Source: Acetobacteraceae bacterium
GTDB lineage: Bacteria; Pseudomonadota; Alphaproteobacteria; Acetobacterales; Acetobacteraceae
DNA: 38,455 bases
Assembly: GCA_020848935.1 (NCBI GenBank)
Contig: JADLHF010000101.1
Coordinates: forward strand, 1-38,455
Direction: 5' to 3'
The notes under the pieces were generated by a model, which worked only from the letters and a program-made list of their open reading frames with translations, did no database searches and was not told where the DNA came from. The position numbers and the translations under genes were made by a program. Shown here one piece after another: positions 1 through 7,731 of the stretch (its first letter is position 1; each line of letters opens with the position of its first letter).

Positions 1-113
1 ACGGCCCGATGGCCTACATGTACCAGACCGTGCGCCCGATCGCCGTGCGCAAGGAGGTGAAGGGCTTCGCCATCACGCCGTTCAACGTGGCCTACGACAC
101 CGCCGGCAAGTAG
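1..113 (+). CDS. Family 5 solute-binding protein of transporter A, C-terminal end only
   Basis: Only the last 36 codons are in the window; the frame runs from base 3 to a TAG at 111-113. The tail reads GPMAYMYQTVRPIAVRKEVK and ends in PFNVAYDTAGK. This resembles the C-terminus of DppA/OppA-type periplasmic binding proteins (SBP family 5), where a late strand carries an 'avrk.vkGf...p.....y' pattern. Permease B follows after 3 bases, and the downstream order B-C-D-F matches the two complete transporters further along, where an SBP gene comes first. It would capture the substrate of transporter A in the periplasm. The identity rests mainly on context, because the fragment is short. Confidence 0.75.
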   Translation, partial: GPMAYMYQTVRPIAVRKEVKGFAITPFNVAYDTAGK

Positions 114-116
114 CCG

Positions 117-1187
117 GTGGCCGCACGCGACACGACGGCGGCACCGAAAGCGGCGGACGCGGGACTCGCGCCCGCCGCGCGGTGGCTGAAGCTGGCGGGG
201 CGGCAGGTCGGCTCGGTGCTGGTCACCCTGCTCGGCCTGCTGGCGCTGACCTTCTTCATGGGCCGGATGCTGCCGATCGACCCGGTGATTGCCATCATCG
301 GCGAACAGGCGGAGCAATCGACCTATGACATGGTCTATGCCCAGCTTGGCCTGGACAAGCCGCTGTACGTGCAGTTCGCGCTGTTCATCCGCGACATGAT
401 GACCGGCGAGTTCGGCAATGCGCTGTTCACCGGCAACCGGGTGGCCGACGACCTGCGGCGCGTGTTTCCGGCCACCATCGAACTGGCGAGCGTGTCGATC
501 ATCATCGGTATCGGCCTGGGCGTGCCGTTCGGCATGCTGGCCGCGGTGTATCGCGGCAGCATGCTGGACCATGTGGCGCGCTTCATCGGCCTGCTGGGGT
601 ATTCCAGCCCGAACTTCTGGCTGGGGCTGATGGGGCTGATCCTGTTCTACGCCACGCTGGGCTGGGTGGGCGGCCCGGGCCGGCTGGACGTGATGTTCCT
701 GGACATGGTCCCGTCGCGTACCGGCCTGATCCTGGTCGACTCGCTGCTGGCCGGCGAGCCCGATGTGTTCTGGGACGCGTTCAGCCATATCGTGCTGCCG
801 GCCTCGATCCTGGGCTATTCCTCGATGGCCTATATCAGCCGCATGACGCGCAGCTTCATGCTGGAACAGCTGGGCCAGGAATACATCGTGGCGGCACGGG
901 TGAAGGGCATGTCGCGCTGGCAGGTGGTGTGGCGCCATGCCTTCCGCAACATCCTGGTGCAGCTGGTCACCGTGATCGCGCTGGCCTACGCCTTCCTGCT
1001 GGAGGGCGCGGTGCTGACGGAGACGGTGTTCGCCTGGCCGGGGTTCGGGCGCTACCTCACCTCGGGCCTGCTGGCCGGGGACATGAACGCGGTGCTGGCC
1101 TGCGTGCTGATCATCGGCATCATCTTTGTCGGGCTGAACCTGTTCAGCGACCTGTTGTACCGCATGCTGGACCCGCGCACCCGATGA
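117..1187 (+). CDS. Opp/Dpp-type ABC transporter permease B, system A
   Basis: A 356-residue inner-membrane permease of the binding-protein-dependent family, first of two transmembrane subunits of a peptide/amide importer. The first helix (about residues 32-55) runs into LPIDPV, and the conserved cytoplasmic EAA-like loop EYIVAARVKGMSRWQVVWRH lies near residue 255. The C-terminus MLDPRTR is typical of the DppB group. A stretch between helices (GPGRLDV, then TGLILVDSLLAGE) is shared with permease B at 14044-15117 but not with the one at 28167-29114, so A and B form a subfamily. The start is a GTG 3 bases after the SBP stop; the ribosome-binding site is poor, suggesting translational coupling. 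The stop overlaps the next ATG (ATGA). Confidence 0.93.
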   Translation: MAARDTTAAPKAADAGLAPAARWLKLAGRQVGSVLVTLLGLLALTFFMGRMLPIDPVIAIIGEQAEQSTYDMVYAQLGLDKPLYVQFALFIRDMMTGEFGNALFTGNRVADDLRRVFPATIELASVSIIIGIGLGVPFGMLAAVYRGSMLDHVARFIGLLGYSSPNFWLGLMGLILFYATLGWVGGPGRLDVMFLDMVPSRTGLILVDSLLAGEPDVFWDAFSHIVLPASILGYSSMAYISRMTRSFMLEQLGQEYIVAARVKGMSRWQVVWRHAFRNILVQLVTVIALAYAFLLEGAVLTETVFAWPGFGRYLTSGLLAGDMNAVLACVLIIGIIFVGLNLFSDLLYRMLDPRTR

Positions 1188-2092
1188 GCGATGCATCTCC
1201 CACCCTGCGGGCCTGGCTGACCGCCGAGGTCACCACGTCGGCGCGCCAGGCGCGCATCCAGAGCTTCTACTATGGGTGGCTGCGGCTGCGGGCCAATCCG
1301 CTGGCGTTGATCGGGTTGCTGATCCTGCTGGGGCTGGTGGTGGTGGCGATCTGCGCGCCGCTGATCGCCCCGGTGGGGCCGAACGACCAGGACCTGATGC
1401 GGCGGCTGGCCCCGCCCAGCGGGGTGCACTGGTTCGGCACCGACGAGTTGGGCCGCGACGTGTTCGCCCGCGTGGTGTACGGCTCGCGCATCACGCTGTA
1501 TATCAGCTTCCTGGTGGCCATCATCGCCGCCCCGATCGGGCTGGCGGTGGGCACCACCGCCGGGTATTTCGGCGGCTGGACCGATACCGTGCTGATGCGC
1601 ATCAACGACATCTTCCTGTCCTTTCCCGGGCTGATCCTGGCGCTGGGATTCGTGGCGGCACTGGGATCGGGGATAGAGAACGCGGTGATTGCCATCGCAC
1701 TGACCGCCTGGCCGCCGATTGCCCGGCTGGCGCGGGCCGAGACCCTGACCATTCGGGCATCCGACTACATCGCCGCGGTGCGCATCCAGGGTGCCTCGTC
1801 GGCGCGCATCATCCTGCGCCATATCGTGCCGATGTGCGTGCCCTCGGTGGTGGTGCGGATCACGCTGAACATGGCCGGCATCATCCTGACCGCGGCCGGG
1901 CTGGGCTTCCTGGGCCTGGGTGCGCAGCCGCCGCTGCCGGAATGGGGGGCGATGCTGTCCACCGGGCGGCAATACATGCTGGGCGCCTGGTGGATCGCCG
2001 CCATGCCGGGGCTGGCGATCCTGCTCACCTCGCTCGCCTTCAACCTGTTCGGCGACGGGTTGCGCGACGTGCTGGACCCGCGCTCGGAATGA
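1184..2092 (+). CDS. Opp/Dpp-type ABC transporter permease C, system A
   Basis: A 302-residue inner-membrane permease, partner of the preceding gene. It begins MSDASPTLRAWLTAEV, with an N-terminal cytoplasmic segment, a first helix near residues 42-65, then the DppC hallmark HWFGTDELGRDVFARVVYGS. The EAA loop is around DYIAAVRIQGASSARIILRH, and the C-terminal block [14 protein letters not shown] is the standard end of the family. The open frame extends further upstream, but the ATG at 1184 overlaps the stop of permease B by four bases and matches the family start. It overlaps the next ATPase gene in the same way (ATGA at 2089-2092), so the genes form one tightly coupled operon. Confidence 0.95.
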   Translation: MSDASPTLRAWLTAEVTTSARQARIQSFYYGWLRLRANPLALIGLLILLGLVVVAICAPLIAPVGPNDQDLMRRLAPPSGVHWFGTDELGRDVFARVVYGSRITLYISFLVAIIAAPIGLAVGTTAGYFGGWTDTVLMRINDIFLSFPGLILALGFVAALGSGIENAVIAIALTAWPPIARLARAETLTIRASDYIAAVRIQGASSARIILRHIVPMCVPSVVVRITLNMAGIILTAAGLGFLGLGAQPPLPEWGAMLSTGRQYMLGAWWIAAMPGLAILLTSLAFNLFGDGLRDVLDPRSE

Positions 2093-2931
2093 CCGAAACC
2101 CCTCAGCTCCAGGTCGAAGACCTGCATGTTCGCTTCCGCACCCCGCAGCGCATCGTGCATGCCGTGCGCGGCGTGACGTTCCAGGTCGGCCGGGAAAAGG
2201 TGGGCATCGTCGGCGAATCCGGCTCGGGCAAGTCGCAGACCGGGCGCGCCATCCTGAAGCTCACGCCGCCGAACGGCACCGTCACCGCCAAGCGGCTGCA
2301 ATTCCAGGAACTGGACATCGCCGCGGCCAGCGAGCGGGCCATGCTGAAGGTGCGCGGCCGCCGCATCTCGATGATCATGCAGGACCCCAAGCATGCGCTG
2401 GACCCGGTGATGCGCGTCGGCGCGCAGATTGCCGAGGCGATCCCGGCTGACCAGAAGCTATCCGCCGCCGAGCGGCGCGAACGCGTGATGGCGATGCTGG
2501 AGGCGGTGCATATCCGCAATCCCGCCCGCGTGCACGAACTGTACCCGCACGAGGTGTCCGGCGGCATGGGGCAGCGGGTGATGATCGCGATGATGCTGAT
2601 GGCCGAGCCTGACCTGCTGATTGCCGACGAGCCGACCTCGGCGCTGGACGTGACCGTGCGGATGCAGGTGCTGGCGATCCTGGACGACCTGGTGACGCGG
2701 CGCGGGCTGGGCCTGATCTTCATCAGCCATGATCTCAACCTGGTGGCCACGTTCTGCGACCGCGTGCTGATCATGTATGCCGGGCGGATCGTGGAGGAGT
2801 GTGCCGCCGCCGAACTGGCCGACGCGAAGCATCCCTATACCAGGGGGCTGCTGGCCTCGCTGCCGCGCATCGGCTCGCGCCACCAGAAGCTGGCGGTGCT
2901 GAACCGTGATCCGGCCTGGCTGGATGGGTGA
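2089..2931 (+). CDS. Opp/Dpp-type ABC transporter ATPase D, system A (short form)
   Basis: A 280-residue cytoplasmic ATPase that powers import. Walker A GESGSGKS is at residues 42-49, the Q-loop at Q98, signature VSGGMGQR at 156-163, Walker B LLIADEP at 176-182 and the H-loop at H214. Family members usually run 320-340 residues and end in a tail with four cysteines; this one stops about 30 residues after the HPYTRGLL motif, with no cysteine in the tail. The same short tail, ending in DPAWLD, and the same SGGMGQR signature occur in the ATPase at 12244-13110. The start ATG overlaps the permease stop; the following ATPase gene overlaps its end. Confidence 0.94.
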   Translation: MTETPQLQVEDLHVRFRTPQRIVHAVRGVTFQVGREKVGIVGESGSGKSQTGRAILKLTPPNGTVTAKRLQFQELDIAAASERAMLKVRGRRISMIMQDPKHALDPVMRVGAQIAEAIPADQKLSAAERRERVMAMLEAVHIRNPARVHELYPHEVSGGMGQRVMIAMMLMAEPDLLIADEPTSALDVTVRMQVLAILDDLVTRRGLGLIFISHDLNLVATFCDRVLIMYAGRIVEECAAAELADAKHPYTRGLLASLPRIGSRHQKLAVLNRDPAWLDG

Positions 2932-3721
2932 CACGGCGATGATCTCGGTGAACAACCTGCGCGTCAGCTTCGGCAGCGGCGCCAACGCGGTGCAGGCGGT
3001 GGACGGCGTGTCATTTTCCGTCGGCCAGGGCGAGACCTATGGGCTGGTCGGCGAGTCCGGCTGCGGCAAGTCCACCATCCTGCGCGCGCTGTGCGGGTTG
3101 AACCCGAACTGGTCCGGCGATGTGGTCATCGGCGGCGAGACGATGCTGCCGCTGCGCACCCGCAGCTTCTATCGCCGCGTGCAGATGGTGTTCCAGGACC
3201 CGTATGGCTCGCTGCATCCGCGCCACACCGTCAACACCACGCTGTCCGAGCCGCTGGCGATCCATGGCATGGGTGATGCCGATGCGCGCATTGCCCGCGT
3301 GCTGGTGGAGGTGGGGCTGGGCCCGGCGTTTCGCTACCGCTACCCGCACCAGCTTTCCGGCGGGCAGCGGCAGCGGCTGGCGATTGCCCGCGCGCTGATC
3401 CTGGAGCCGCAGGTGCTGCTGCTGGACGAGCCGACCTCGGCGCTGGATGTCTCGGTGCAGGCGGAAATCCTCAACCTGCTGGTGGACCTGCGCGCGCGGC
3501 TGGGGCTGACCTGCATCCTGGTCAGCCACGACCTGGCCGTGGTGGCGCATATGTGCGACCGGCTTGCGGTGATGAACGCCGGGCGGGTGATGGAGGAACT
3601 GCCGGTGGCGGCGCTGGAGGATGACAGCGCGAGCCATCCCTACACGAGGCAACTGCTCGCTGCGAGCTTGGGGTATGACCGGCGGCTGGCGACGGGGGCG
3701 GTGGAGGATATCGACGGGTAG
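2924..3721 (+). CDS. Opp/Dpp-type ABC transporter ATPase F, system A (short form)
   Basis: A 265-residue second ATPase subunit. It has Walker A GESGCGKS (43-50), the VFQDPYGSLHPRHTV block typical of OppF/DppF, signature LSGGQRQR, Walker B LLLDEPTSALD and H-loop VSHDLAVV. Like its partner it lacks the C-terminal cysteine cluster and ends soon after HPYTRQLLAA. I chose the ATG at 2924, which overlaps the D gene by eight bases (ATGGGTGA), the same overlap seen between permeases B and C of system C; an ATG at 2939 is possible. The TAG stop runs directly into repeat unit GGAAGAC, so the operon probably ends there. Confidence 0.93.
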   Translation: MGDTAMISVNNLRVSFGSGANAVQAVDGVSFSVGQGETYGLVGESGCGKSTILRALCGLNPNWSGDVVIGGETMLPLRTRSFYRRVQMVFQDPYGSLHPRHTVNTTLSEPLAIHGMGDADARIARVLVEVGLGPAFRYRYPHQLSGGQRQRLAIARALILEPQVLLLDEPTSALDVSVQAEILNLLVDLRARLGLTCILVSHDLAVVAHMCDRLAVMNAGRVMEELPVAALEDDSASHPYTRQLLAASLGYDRRLATGAVEDIDG

Positions 3722-3849
3722 GAAGACTTCTTTTTGTGAACAAAAAGAAGCAAAAAAACTTCACTCATGGCTCCGCGGGCAGTGGTAGACGCCGTGACCA
3801 ATGGATAAAGTTTTTTTGTTTCTTTTTGTTCACAAAAAGAAAGCGCTTC
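3721..3849. repeat. Paired A/T-rich hairpin repeat, locus 1 (convergent gene ends)
   Basis: Two inverted copies of a roughly 45-base unit fill the gap between convergent genes. Left unit: GGAAGA, hairpin 3727-3750 (stem CTTCTTTTTG/CAAAAAGAAG, loop TGAA), then CAAAAAAACTTCACTCATGG. Right unit, inverted: ATGGATAAAGTTTTTTTG, hairpin 3819-3842 (TTTCTTTTTG/CAAAAAGAAA, loop TTCA), then GCGCTTCC. The left GGAAG touches the TAG of the ATPase F gene; the right one touches the TAA of the M20 gene. A bidirectional transcription terminator is the obvious role, though no clean T-tract directly follows each hairpin. Confidence 0.9.
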
Positions 3850-3850
3850 C

Positions 3851-5266
3851 TTACCTCTTCTGAATATTCGGCATCACCCCATCGGGGATCGGACAGACAT
3901 AGGGCGTCGCCGCCGTCCGCGCCGCATGGTCGGCTTTGGCGGCGGCGAGCAGGGCGGGGTTGCGGATGGCTTCGGCGGCCGTGGCGGCCATCACCTTGGC
4001 GACGTGGACCATGCCTTTCTTGGCCAGCGGCGACTTGCCTTGGGCGGTCATCTGCCAGGAGTGGAACGGCGTGCCGATGGCAACCGTGGCGCCGTCGGCC
4101 TGGACCAGCGGCACTTTCCAGCTGACATCGCCGACATCGGTGGAACCGAGCATGGGCGCGCCGGTCTGGCCGAGCGGGTTGATGGCGTCGGCCAGCGGCT
4201 GGTCGGCGCGGAATGGCACGCCGTGGCGGCGATAGGGGTAGCTTATGTCGTCGGGCGACAGGGTGGCGCGGATCTGCTCGGCGAAGATGCGGTCGGTGGC
4301 GTCGAAGGGGGGCGGGCCGAGGCGTTCGAACTCGGCGTGCATCGCCTTTTCCAGCGGCGTATTGGCCATCAGGTTGGAGACCGCGGAGATCACCTGTTCG
4401 GTGACCGTGGTTTCGGTCATCAGGGCGGCACCCTGGGCGATCTTGCGCACGCGGTCGTTGAGCTGCCGCATCTCGGCGAGGTCGCGGGCGCGGACGGCGT
4501 AGCGGATTTTGGCGGTGCCCTGGACCACGTTCGGCGCGATGCCGCCGGTGTCGAGATAGGCGTAGTGGATGCGGGCGTCGCTGGGCATGTGCTCGCGCAT
4601 GTAGTTCACGCCGACGTTCATCAGTTCCACGGCATCAAGGGCGCTGCGGCCGAGGTGCGGCGAGGCGGCGGCGTGGCTGGGCCGGCCGGTGAAGGTGAAG
4701 TCGATGCGGGTATTGGCCAGCGAGAGCGCGTCGTTCACGCCGGCGAAGGGCATGGAGTGCCAGGTGATGGCCATGTCCACGTCGTCGAAGCAGCCTTCGC
4801 GCACCATGAACGTCTTGGCGGCGCCACCTTCCTCGGCCGGGCAGCCGTAGTAGCGCACGCGGCCCTTGATGCCCTGGGCGGCCAGCCAGTCCTTCACCGC
4901 GGTGGCGGCGAGCAGCGCGCCGGAGCCGAGCAGGTTGTGGCCGCAGCCATGGCCCATGCCGTCGCCGGGCAGCGGGGTGGGGGTGACGGCGCCGGCTTCC
5001 TGGGACAGGCCGGGCAGGGCGTCGTACTCGCCGAGGATGGCGATGATTGGGCCGTCCTCGCCGGCTTCGCCCATGATGGCGGTGGGGATGCCGGCCAGGT
5101 TCTCGGTGATGCGGAAGCCCTGGCGTTCGAGTTCGGCCTTGTGCTCGGCGACCGAGCGGTACTCGGTGTAGGCGATCTCCGGCATGTCGAAGACGCGATC
5201 GCTCAGTGCCTCGAACGCCTCGCGCTTGGCATCGACGAGTTGCCAGATGATGTCGGAGTTCTGCAT
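3851..5266 (-). CDS. abgB: M20 family amidohydrolase, AbgB (p-aminobenzoyl-glutamate hydrolase) type
   Basis: A 471-residue zinc-type amidohydrolase, close in length and layout to E. coli AbgB, which with AbgA cleaves p-aminobenzoyl-glutamate. Shared blocks include LLGEYDALPGLSQ-like, GHGCGHNLLG, YGCPAEEGG, KTFMVREG, SPHLGRSALDAV, GGIAPNVVQ, ALMTETTV and STDVGDVSWK. Predicted metal and catalytic residues of the M20D group are C108, H110, E145/E146, H170 and H402. The start ATG at 5266 has AAGGAAG five bases upstream. No AbgA or AbgT partner is nearby; instead a peptide/amide importer operon lies convergent to it and a CMD-like gene lies upstream on the same strand. Substrate could be another N-acyl amino acid or amide. 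Confidence 0.9.
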   Translation of the reverse strand: MQNSDIIWQLVDAKREAFEALSDRVFDMPEIAYTEYRSVAEHKAELERQGFRITENLAGIPTAIMGEAGEDGPIIAILGEYDALPGLSQEAGAVTPTPLPGDGMGHGCGHNLLGSGALLAATAVKDWLAAQGIKGRVRYYGCPAEEGGAAKTFMVREGCFDDVDMAITWHSMPFAGVNDALSLANTRIDFTFTGRPSHAAASPHLGRSALDAVELMNVGVNYMREHMPSDARIHYAYLDTGGIAPNVVQGTAKIRYAVRARDLAEMRQLNDRVRKIAQGAALMTETTVTEQVISAVSNLMANTPLEKAMHAEFERLGPPPFDATDRIFAEQIRATLSPDDISYPYRRHGVPFRADQPLADAINPLGQTGAPMLGSTDVGDVSWKVPLVQADGATVAIGTPFHSWQMTAQGKSPLAKKGMVHVAKVMAATAAEAIRNPALLAAAKADHAARTAATPYVCPIPDGVMPNIQKR

Positions 5267-5282
5267 CGTATCTTCCTTAGGT

Positions 5283-5359
5283 CATGAAAGTTTTTTGGTT
5301 TTTTTTCAAAAAAGAACAGCGCTTCTTTTTGAAAAAAGAAGCAAAAACTTTCATTCATT
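5283..5359. repeat. A/T-rich hairpin repeat, locus 2 (reversed order, between co-directional genes)
   Basis: Two units in the opposite arrangement to the other pairs: the ATGAAAG/CTTTCAT tails face outward and the hairpins abut in the middle. First hairpin about 5298-5317 (imperfect, GTTTTTTTTC.. to ..AAAGAAC); second hairpin 5321-5342 (GCTTCTTTTT/AAAAAGAAGC around GA). The outward tails ATGAAAGTTTTT and AAAAACTTTCAT are themselves complementary, so the whole locus can fold as one long interrupted stem. It separates the CMD-like gene from the M20 gene, both on the minus strand. The last two codons and TGA stop of the CMD-like gene (5351-5359) are built from the repeat's ATTCATTCAT motif. Confidence 0.85.
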
Positions 5360-5902
5360 GGGCAGGGGCCAGCGGGTCAGGTAGGGTTGGTATTCCGGTT
5401 CCACGTCCACTTGCATGGTGGCGAGGAAGCGGACCACGGCGCAGTAGAACGCGATGGTGATCACCAGGTCGGTCAGGTGCTCGGTGCTGAAGTAACCCTT
5501 GAGTTCACCGAAGGTCGCTTCGCTGGCGGCACCCTGGGCGGTGATTTCGCGGGCGGCGCGCAGCACGCAGCGTTCCACCGGGCCGAGGGGGGTGGGCTTG
5601 GCGCTGGTGTCGTCGATCAGGGCCTGGATGTCGGCATCGGAGACGCCGAAATCATGGCCGATCTTGACGTGGTGGGACCATTCGTAGGGCGAGCGGGCCA
5701 GCCAGCCGACCTGCAGGATGGCCAGTTCGCGCAGCCGGCCGTCCAGGGTGGATTTGTTGCGGATATAGCCGCCGAGGGTGGAGAATGCCCTGGTGGCGCC
5801 GGGGCTGTGGGTCATCAGCCGGAACAGCGCGATGTCGCGGGCCAGGAGGTTCCGGTCTTCGGGGGCCAGGTCGGCCTGGGTCAGGTAGGGCAGGCGGGCC
5901 AT
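5351..5902 (-). CDS. Carboxymuconolactone decarboxylase (CMD/AhpD-like) family protein
   Basis: A 183-residue all-helical protein. The block RLRELAILQVGWLARSPYEWSHHVKIG matches the CMD family core, with the EW.HH stretch, and the C-terminal part contains a YCAVVRFLAT helix. There is no CxxC, so it is not an AhpD-type peroxidase partner. The start ATG at 5902 has AAGGAG seven bases upstream; an upstream in-frame ATG at 5947 lacks this. It is divergent from an alpha/beta hydrolase (38-base gap) and lies upstream of the M20 gene on the same strand. True 4-carboxymuconolactone decarboxylases act in protocatechuate breakdown, but many family members have other roles, so the exact reaction is unknown. 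Confidence 0.87.
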   Translation of the reverse strand: MARLPYLTQADLAPEDRNLLARDIALFRLMTHSPGATRAFSTLGGYIRNKSTLDGRLRELAILQVGWLARSPYEWSHHVKIGHDFGVSDADIQALIDDTSAKPTPLGPVERCVLRAAREITAQGAASEATFGELKGYFSTEHLTDLVITIAFYCAVVRFLATMQVDVEPEYQPYLTRWPLPNE

Positions 5903-5939
5903 GCGGGCGCTCCTTGCGGCGGATGGGCGGGAGCATAGA

Positions 5940-6851
5940 ATGGACATCCAGGCTGCACCAACTGCTGGCGGAGTGTTCGTGGACGGAAACCGGATTGCCC
6001 ATGCGCCCTATGTGAGCGAACCCGTGCCGGAACTGGCGGAGTCCGCCACCATACTGCGCACGCCGTGCGGCGACGGCAGCATGGTCTGGCGGCGCTGGGG
6101 CAGGGGCTCGCCGCTGGTGCTGCTGCATGGCGGCACCGGCTCGTGGCGGCACTGGGCGGGAAATATCGCCGAATTGTCGCGCCACTATCAGGTGTTTGCC
6201 GCCGATGCGCCGGGGCTGGGCGATTCCGACATGATGCACGAGACGCCGGACATCACGCCGGAGAGCGTCAGCGCCATCGTGGCGGATGGCCTGTCCCGCG
6301 TGCTGCCGGAGGGGGCGCGGTTCGACATCATCGGCTTTTCCTTCGGTGCCATGGTGGCAACGCACGTGGCCGCGATGCACGGGCCGCGGGCGCGGTCGCT
6401 GACCATTGTCGGGCCGGCGGCGCTGGGCTTCTCGCGCCCGGCGGTTCCGCTGGAGAAGGTGCGCAACAAGCAGGGGGCGGCGCGCTACGAGGCGAACCGG
6501 AAGAACCTTGGCATGTTCATGTACGCCGATCCCGGCCGCATCACCGAACAGGCGGTGGCGATCCAGGACTGGAACACGGTGCATGCCCGCTTCAAGAGCA
6601 AGGGGTTTGCCGGCTCCACCTCGCTGCGTGATGCCGCCGGGCGGGCGACGGCGCGGCTGACGGCGGTGTGGGGCGATGGCGATGTCACCGCGTTTCCCTC
6701 GATCGGCGCGCGCATGGAGTCGCTGCGCACCACGCGGCCGGACGCCGAGCTGCGGGTGATCGAGGGGGCCGGGCATTGGGTGGCCTATGAGGCGGCGGAG
6801 GCGTTCACGGCCCTGGCGCTGGAGATCCTGGGCGACGCCGAAGGGACGTGA
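5940..6851 (+). CDS. Alpha/beta fold hydrolase
   Basis: A 303-residue cytoplasmic alpha/beta hydrolase. It has the oxyanion-hole motif LLHGGTGSW (about 61-69), nucleophile elbow GFSFG with S134, acid candidates D246/D248 in VWGDGDVT and catalytic H279 in GAGHWVAYE. A full triad is therefore visible, unlike the second alpha/beta protein at 7530-8324. I chose the ATG at 5940, which follows GGGAG with a 6-base spacer; an in-frame ATG at 5901 would overlap the divergent CMD start. It is followed one base later by a DUF1194 gene. Family members hydrolyse esters, lactones, epoxides or C-C bonds; the substrate cannot be read from the sequence. Confidence 0.88.
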   Translation: MDIQAAPTAGGVFVDGNRIAHAPYVSEPVPELAESATILRTPCGDGSMVWRRWGRGSPLVLLHGGTGSWRHWAGNIAELSRHYQVFAADAPGLGDSDMMHETPDITPESVSAIVADGLSRVLPEGARFDIIGFSFGAMVATHVAAMHGPRARSLTIVGPAALGFSRPAVPLEKVRNKQGAARYEANRKNLGMFMYADPGRITEQAVAIQDWNTVHARFKSKGFAGSTSLRDAAGRATARLTAVWGDGDVTAFPSIGARMESLRTTRPDAELRVIEGAGHWVAYEAAEAFTALALEILGDAEGT

Positions 6852-6852
6852 C

Positions 6853-7731
6853 ATGTGGCGGCGTGGCCTGATCGGTCTCGCCGCCGTGCTGCTGTTGGGT
6901 GCGCCGGCGCGCGCCGCGACGGCGGTGGATCTGCTTCTGGTGCTGGCGGTCGATGCCTCCAGCAGCGTGACCGAAGAACGGTTCCACCTTCAGCGCCAGG
7001 GCTATGCCGAGGCCTTCCGCACCCCAAGCCTGCACCAGTCGTTGCGCGCGGGCTCGGCCGGCGCGGTGGCGGTGACCGTGTTCCAGTGGACCGGGCCGTG
7101 GATGCAGGCGGAGACGGTGCCATGGACGCGGCTGTCCGGCGCCGCCGAGGCGATCGAATTCGCCCGCCAGCTGGAGTCGGCACCCCGCATGCTGTTCGAC
7201 GGCGGCACCTCGATCAGCGGGGCGATCGATCATGGCATGCGGCTGTTGGCGCTGGCGCCGTTCAACGCCGGCCGCCGGGTGATCGACATTTCCGGTGACG
7301 GCATCAACAATCACGGATTTCCGGCCGAAAATGCCCGCGACAAGGCGGTTGCCGCAGGGGTCGTGATCAACGGCCTGCCGATCCTGGCGGTGGAGGGGAA
7401 ACTTGACGACTACTATCTCAAGAACGTCATCGGCGGGCGGGGCAGCTTCATGATCCCGGTGGCGAGTTTCGAGGAATTCGGCCCGGCGGTGCTGCGCAAG
7501 CTGGTCAGCGAAATTGCCGGCGTCGCGCCTCAGAGGTTCAGCGTGGCGAGGAATCCGTTGATGGCGTCGGCCACCAGCGCCGGGGTCTGCACCGCCATGA
7601 AGTGGCCGCTGTCCAGCGCCTGGAACCTGGCGCCGGGGATGGCCTGCGCGATCGGCGCCACCAGTGCCGGCGGGCGCAGCTTGTCATGGATGCCGGCCAG
7701 CAACAGCGTGGGGCAGGCGATCCGACCGTAG
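6853..7731 (+). CDS. DUF1194 / von Willebrand factor A domain secreted protein
   Basis: A 292-residue open frame with a Sec signal peptide (LLLGAPARA, cleavage near residue 21) and a VWA domain of the DUF1194 type. The MIDAS metal site is intact: D34-x-S36-x-S38 (VDASSSV), T119 in DGGTSIS, and ISGDGINN near 147-153. The recognisable domain ends at about residue 223 (KLVSEIAG). The frame then has no stop and runs 202 bases into the convergent gene at 7530-8324, adding about 66 low-complexity residues that look like antisense readthrough. The natural stop may have been lost, or the tail may be cleaved or unused. Role: probably metal-dependent binding in the periplasm; function unknown. Confidence 0.8.
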   Translation: MWRRGLIGLAAVLLLGAPARAATAVDLLLVLAVDASSSVTEERFHLQRQGYAEAFRTPSLHQSLRAGSAGAVAVTVFQWTGPWMQAETVPWTRLSGAAEAIEFARQLESAPRMLFDGGTSISGAIDHGMRLLALAPFNAGRRVIDISGDGINNHGFPAENARDKAVAAGVVINGLPILAVEGKLDDYYLKNVIGGRGSFMIPVASFEEFGPAVLRKLVSEIAGVAPQRFSVARNPLMASATSAGVCTAMKWPLSSAWNLAPGMACAIGATSAGGRSLSWMPASNSVGQAIRP

